NCBI GenBank assembly: GCA_903642215.1
Contig: CAHJWG010000003.1
Coordinates: forward strand, 186,001 to 250,000
Direction: 5' to 3'
Origin: Sphingobacteriaceae bacterium
Lineage (GTDB): Bacteria; Bacteroidota; Bacteroidia; Sphingobacteriales; Sphingobacteriaceae
Length of the DNA stretch: 64,000 nucleotides
In this document: piece after piece, positions 60,298-64,000 of the stretch
How the letters are laid out: each line of letters begins with the position of its first letter
How positions within the stretch are numbered: position 1 is the first letter of the stretch
The notes under the pieces: model-generated
What the model was told of the DNA's origin: nothing
What the model saw: only the letters and a program-made list of their open reading frames with translations
Databases searched by the model: none
Translations under genes and position numbers: made by a program

Positions 60298-61179
60298 CTC
60301 ATATAAACTTAGCACAATACTTTTTTTCAATAAATCCAATTCCTCTTTGGTAAGTTGCGGCACATCCAAAGTTGTAACTGTATCTTCCAATTGTTTTATG
60401 GTTCTGATACCAACAACAGCACTGGCAACTACTTTTGGAGCCAAAGCAAATTGGATAGAAGTTTGTGCTGCACTTCTATCCAAACTTGTAACTTCTTTAA
60501 CAGCTTTTGCTGCTTTTAGCACTTCTTTTTCAGAATAATTGAGATAAGATTTGGCAGGTTTATCTACAAGCAAACCTTGCGCCACACTGCCACGCGTTAC
60601 CACGCTGATTTGATTTTTCTCCAACAATTCAAAACAAGTTTCTTCCGGCCGGCGATCCAGCAAACTGTATTGCATCATTACACTTGTAATATTTGATTTG
60701 GATACATATTCTCGGATTACGTTTGGCCGTATAGAAGAAATACCGTAATATCTGATTTTACCTTGTTGTTTCAGCAATTCAAAAGCTTCGATAGTTTCAT
60801 CAATGTTATCTTCTATCATGCCGCCGTGCAACTGGTATAAGTCTAAATAATCAGTTTGCAAACGCTGCAAACTTACATCAATACATTTTAGAATATAAGC
60901 TTTACTTGCATTCCATGTTGTGCTGCCGTCGGGTTGTTTTTGATTGCCGACTTTACTTGCAATTATAATATTATTTCGGTTGGATTTTAACAGTTTACCT
61001 AATTTGATTTCATTTTCACCATCTTCATACACATCGGCGGTATCGAAGTAATTGATGCCTGATTCCAATGCTTTGGTAATCAAAGTTTGGTTTTCTTTCT
61101 CATCTCCGCGGAACGACATACAACCAAATCCAATTTTACTGACTTGTAAATCTGATTTTCCTAATTTGGCATATTCCAT
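60286..61179 (-). CDS. Aldo/keto reductase
   Basis: The 297-residue AKR has the KSDLQVSKIGFGCMSFRG start, DTADVYEDGENEIKLG (Asp/Tyr), Lys in IIASKVGNQ and His in LYQLHGGM. It is only about 30% similar by eye to the other AKR at 57264. The substrate is unknown. Its start touches the stop of the threonine aldolase gene (0-bp gap), so it is the second gene of that operon. Confidence 0.9.
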   Translation of the reverse strand: MEYAKLGKSDLQVSKIGFGCMSFRGDEKENQTLITKALESGINYFDTADVYEDGENEIKLGKLLKSNRNNIIIASKVGNQKQPDGSTTWNASKAYILKCIDVSLQRLQTDYLDLYQLHGGMIEDNIDETIEAFELLKQQGKIRYYGISSIRPNVIREYVSKSNITSVMMQYSLLDRRPEETCFELLEKNQISVVTRGSVAQGLLVDKPAKSYLNYSEKEVLKAAKAVKEVTSLDRSAAQTSIQFALAPKVVASAVVGIRTIKQLEDTVTTLDVPQLTKEELDLLKKSIVLSLYEQHR

Positions 61180-62196
61180 CTATTCGTTCAGGCTTTTTAA
61201 AACATCGATTGTATGTTGAATTTGATCAGGATGTACATCCAAATGCGTTACAAACCGAATCCGCCGCACATCATTTGCCGAAGCTTTAATACCTTTTTCT
61301 GCAAGTTTCTGCAAATAATACGATGCTTCTTTTACCGTATCAAAAATGTTGATATTGGTTTCGACCGTTAAAACGCCCGTAACCCAATTACAATTGTTCA
61401 ACGTTTCTTCCAGTAATTTAGCGTGATCATGATCTTCCTGCAAACGTTTCACCTGATTATCTAAAGCATAAATTCCGGCAGCGGCCAAAAAACCAGCTTG
61501 CCGCATTCCGCCGCCTAAAACTTTACGCAAACGGCGGGCATATTTAATCGTTTGTTTATCAGCTAAAAAAACCGAACCAATCGGCGCGCCCAAACCTTTG
61601 GACAAACACACCGAAATCCCGTCAAAGTATTTGCCATAATCCGCAGCCTGATCTTTGGTAAAAGTTAAAGCGTTAAAAATCCGTGCGCCATCCAAATGCA
61701 GCTTGATGCTTCTTTTAGCACATAATTCTGCAGTCGGTTTAATTTGTTCTAAATGATAACAATTTCCGCCGCCTTTATTTACCGTGTTTTCCAGCACCAC
61801 CAAACTGGTGTGCGGGAAATGGATATTCTCGGCATTGATTTCCGGCTCGATCATTTCAGCAGTGATAATTCCTCGTTTACCATTTAGCAAACGGGTAGAA
61901 ACTGCTGAATTAAAAGCAATCCCGCCGCCTTCGTAACGGTAAACGTGCGCCGTTTGATCGGCAATCAATTCATCTAACGGCTGCGTAAAACATTTGATAG
62001 CAATCTGGTTTGTCATCGTTCCGGAAGGGCAAAATATAGCCGCTTCCATGCCGAACATCGCTGCCGCTTTGGCTTCCAGTTCGTTTATCGTTTCATCTTC
62101 ACCGTAAACATCGTCGCCTACTTTTGCGCTCCACATCGCATCTAACATGCCCGGCGTTGGTTTGGTTACGGTATCACTTCTTAAATCAACAATCAT
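61180..62196 (-). CDS. ltaE: Low-specificity threonine aldolase
   Basis: The 338-residue PLP enzyme splits threonine or allo-threonine to glycine and acetaldehyde. It has VDLRSDTVTKPTPGM at 3-17, a PLP-lysine in SVCLSKGLGAPIGSV (about 197-211), and HLDGARIFNAL (about 166). ATG 62196 gives MIVDLRSDTV, and the longer frame to 62316 adds a 40-residue non-conserved piece. The product glycine could feed the glycine cleavage enzyme GcvP. Two dispersed words lie inside (61321, 61704), read in different frames as VKEAS and AKRSI. Confidence 0.92.
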   Translation of the reverse strand: MIVDLRSDTVTKPTPGMLDAMWSAKVGDDVYGEDETINELEAKAAAMFGMEAAIFCPSGTMTNQIAIKCFTQPLDELIADQTAHVYRYEGGGIAFNSAVSTRLLNGKRGIITAEMIEPEINAENIHFPHTSLVVLENTVNKGGGNCYHLEQIKPTAELCAKRSIKLHLDGARIFNALTFTKDQAADYGKYFDGISVCLSKGLGAPIGSVFLADKQTIKYARRLRKVLGGGMRQAGFLAAAGIYALDNQVKRLQEDHDHAKLLEETLNNCNWVTGVLTVETNINIFDTVKEASYYLQKLAEKGIKASANDVRRIRFVTHLDVHPDQIQHTIDVLKSLNE

Positions 62197-62366
62197 TTTA
62201 TCCTTATTTTTGCAGCTGTAAATCCGCAGTTTATTTATATTAAATTTTTTCCAAATTTGAGATAAACGTTTTACATCTGCCACAGTCTTAACAAAATTGA
62301 TACGTAAAGAAAGCATAATAAAAACAGTAGTTAAAGGTTAATGCTATAATTTAAAACTTACAAACA

Positions 62367-63041
62367 ATGCGCTCATCTTTTTTAATTTTTTCATTTTTAC
62401 TGATTGCCTTTTCGGCTTCGGCACAGCTTGGTTTAAACCAGTGGGACGATGGTTATTTTTATGATGCGAACGGCCAAAAAGTATCCGGACAGATTGTGGT
62501 AAGCCCGTCCGGCAGAAGCCCGCAGGACAGCGAAGGTTTTATTTTGTTCCGAAAAGATAAAGGCGAAGAAAAAGAAAAATTAACAGCTTCGATGGTACGT
62601 TCTTTCGTAGCCGGAAAAGACAGCTTTACCGTTGCGCACGCGCCGCAATCACGTGCGTGGCCGGGCAGAAGTATCGATTTTGTAAAGGTTTTGGTGAATG
62701 AACCCATGAAATTATATGCTACAACCGGCGGCGGCGGCGGTATGTCGCCCGGGATTTCACCAAGTTTTGGTATCGGCGGAGGCAGTTTCGGCAGCGGTGT
62801 GGGCGGCGGCTTGGGCATTAATTTAGGCGGAGGCCGTGGCGGAAAAGGCAAAAACGCTTATTTTTACGGTGATAACCCAACGGCTTTAACCGAATTAAAA
62901 CGGGATGAATTTATCCCGATCATGACGGAAATAATGGCCAGCGAACCTGAAATAGTAGAAAAGATCAAGAATAAAAAATACAAATACGGCAGTATGGATC
63001 AGTTAGTGCTCGATTTTTATAAGGCAAAAGAAGCACATTAG
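62367..63041 (+). CDS. Exported protein with glycine-rich segment
   Basis: The 224-residue protein has a signal peptide (1-19, ASAQ), a beta-like N-terminal domain (DGYFYDANGQKVSGQIVVSP) and a Gly-rich stretch (about 120-170: TGGGGGMSPGISPSFGIGGG and similar). A helical C-terminus (FIPIMTEIMASEPEIVEKIK) follows. Similar proteins in Sphingobacteriaceae are annotated as hypothetical. It may be a surface or stress protein. A dispersed-word relative overlaps its stop (63021). Confidence 0.75.
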   Translation: MRSSFLIFSFLLIAFSASAQLGLNQWDDGYFYDANGQKVSGQIVVSPSGRSPQDSEGFILFRKDKGEEKEKLTASMVRSFVAGKDSFTVAHAPQSRAWPGRSIDFVKVLVNEPMKLYATTGGGGGMSPGISPSFGIGGGSFGSGVGGGLGINLGGGRGGKGKNAYFYGDNPTALTELKRDEFIPIMTEIMASEPEIVEKIKNKKYKYGSMDQLVLDFYKAKEAH

Positions 63042-63078
63042 AAATCATAAAAATTTAAAAGTATACGTTAATAGTACG

Positions 63079-63109
63079 ATCCTGACGCCACAAGCAGTCA
63101 GGATTTTTT
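63079..63109 (+). terminator. Terminator after the glycine-rich protein gene
   Basis: ATCCTGAC/GTCAGGAT (8-bp stem, loop GCCACAAGCA) is followed by a T run. Confidence 0.75.
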
Positions 63110-63174
63110 ATTTTCACGGAATTAGTAGTTAATATTGTACTTTTAAACCCTCAAATAACGCATACCGTAAACTT

Positions 63175-64000
63175 ATGATCATAATAGCAGATGGCGGATC
63201 AACCAAAACAAATTGGTGCCTGATTAACGAATTCGGAAAAAAAGTTTATTACAACACCGAAGGTTATAATCCTTTTTTTGTTGATAAGGCATATATCATC
63301 AATTCGTTGATAGAAAATTTGCCTACAGATCTTAAAAAAGATGCGATCACCGAATTGTATTATTATGGGGCGGGTTGCGATGTGCAGGATAAAATTTTGA
63401 TTGTAGAAGAAGCTATGAAAGCTGTTTTTAAATCTGCCAGCATTTTTGTCGGCCATGATTTATTAGCTTCTGCACGTGCATTACTTGGTTTAAATACTGG
63501 TTTTGCTGCTATTTTGGGCACAGGCACAAACACCTGTATTTACGATGGCAAGGATGTTACCTTCAAAATAAATTCGTTGGCTTATATTTTAGGTGATGAA
63601 GGCAGCGGCTGCTATATCGGCAAAAAATTATTGTCGGATTATATTCGTGGTTACATGCCGCAGGAAGTCCGCGATAATTTCTGGGAAACTTTTGCTTTAA
63701 CACCTGATGCTATTATCGATCAGATTTATACGCAACCTTTGCCCAACCGTTTTTGCGCCAGCTTTAGCAAGTTTGTTTACGATAACACGGCTAATATTGA
63801 ATATTCGCGCAACCTGGTAAAAACATCTTTTGATGATTTCTTTAAGAATTTAGTGAGCCATTATCCGGATTATAAAAATTACTCTTTCAATTGTATTGGT
63901 TCTGTCGGATACAATTTCCGCAACGTTTTGGAAGAAACCGCGATAGAATATGGGATGAGCATTGGCCGCATCATCCGTTCGCCGATAGATGATCTGGTAA
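63175..64000 (+). CDS. BadF/BadG-type N-acetylglucosamine kinase-like ATPase, 3' end outside window
   Basis: An open frame from ATG 63175 runs to the window edge (275 codons). The N-terminus MIIIADGGSTKTNWCL has the phosphate-1 loop of the ASKHA fold; ILGTGTNTC and GDEGSGCYIGKKLL are the phosphate-2 and connect motifs of N-acetylglucosamine kinase/BadF proteins. It probably phosphorylates an amino sugar or similar. It is preceded by a terminator and so is likely the first gene of a new unit. Confidence 0.85.
   Translation, partial: MIIIADGGSTKTNWCLINEFGKKVYYNTEGYNPFFVDKAYIINSLIENLPTDLKKDAITELYYYGAGCDVQDKILIVEEAMKAVFKSASIFVGHDLLASARALLGLNTGFAAILGTGTNTCIYDGKDVTFKINSLAYILGDEGSGCYIGKKLLSDYIRGYMPQEVRDNFWETFALTPDAIIDQIYTQPLPNRFCASFSKFVYDNTANIEYSRNLVKTSFDDFFKNLVSHYPDYKNYSFNCIGSVGYNFRNVLEETAIEYGMSIGRIIRSPIDDLV

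Noticed and set aside
62459..62851. Proline-rich antisense frame
   Set aside because: It is the complement of the Gly-rich codons of the exported protein.
14864..63039. The dispersed word as a conserved protein motif (KEA or KRSI)
   Set aside because: It appears in different frames, on both strands and between genes, so it is not a peptide motif.
14864..63039. The dispersed word as a promoter element
   Set aside because: It has no TAnnTTTG match and stands within genes and after stops as often as before starts.

Overview
The window looks like chromosomal DNA of a Sphingobacteriaceae-type Bacteroidota (Mucilaginibacter or Pedobacter-like). This rests on gene content: a TonB receptor paired with DUF4249, an N-succinyl/N-acetylornithine carbamoyltransferase type ArgF', IntDOT-like integrase, Bacteroides-type MobC/relaxase, YpdA and bacilliredoxin, and several TAnnTTTG promoter boxes. 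The genus cannot be fixed from sequence reading alone. 

Positions 1 to about 14.6 kb are a mobile, accessory region. It carries a mobilization module (relaxase, MobC, two small HTH proteins, a hairpin-rich oriT candidate) and an AT-rich cargo zone. The cargo includes a small basic protein plus TIR-like/deoxyribosyltransferase-like pair, a Cys-rich peptide, a zinc-ribbon protein and a TIGR04141/DUF6119-like protein with a nuclease-like motif. A decayed integrase lies beside a tRNA-Met-like remnant, and a zeta-like toxin-antitoxin pair sits next to an intact tyrosine recombinase. The recombinase lies 250 bp from the 3' end of tRNA-Glu(UUC), the likely attachment gene. 

From 14.6 kb on the DNA is core chromosome: RRM protein, OmpA, RhlE helicase, YpdA, SRP RNA, then an arginine operon (a 42-codon leader peptide with four tandem Arg codons, GNAT, argG, argC, a mobile-looking four-helix-bundle gene, argD, argF'). 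Next come an antiporter, polyprenyl synthase, the recJ-lptB-GH3 operon, gcvP, aquaporin-pdxJ, a four-gene outer-membrane locus (periplasmic protein, STN-TonB receptor, DUF4249 lipoprotein, MG2/plug protein), an IS982-type element just behind ahcY, bacilliredoxin, a RelE/ParE module, M1 aminopeptidase, cdaA, a Tat-exported oxidoreductase, topoisomerase IB, aldo/keto reductases, threonine aldolase and the start of a BadF-type kinase. 

The most unusual signal is a short DNA word, ATRCTTCTTTTAYCG, and a sister, ATRCTGTTTTTATCG. By eye the two occur about 40 times in the 49 kb of core DNA, on both strands, inside and between genes, in several reading frames, often as inverted pairs that serve as terminators. 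They are absent from the mobile region. The behaviour resembles DNA-uptake sequences or another genome-wide word and I know of no description of it in this phylum.
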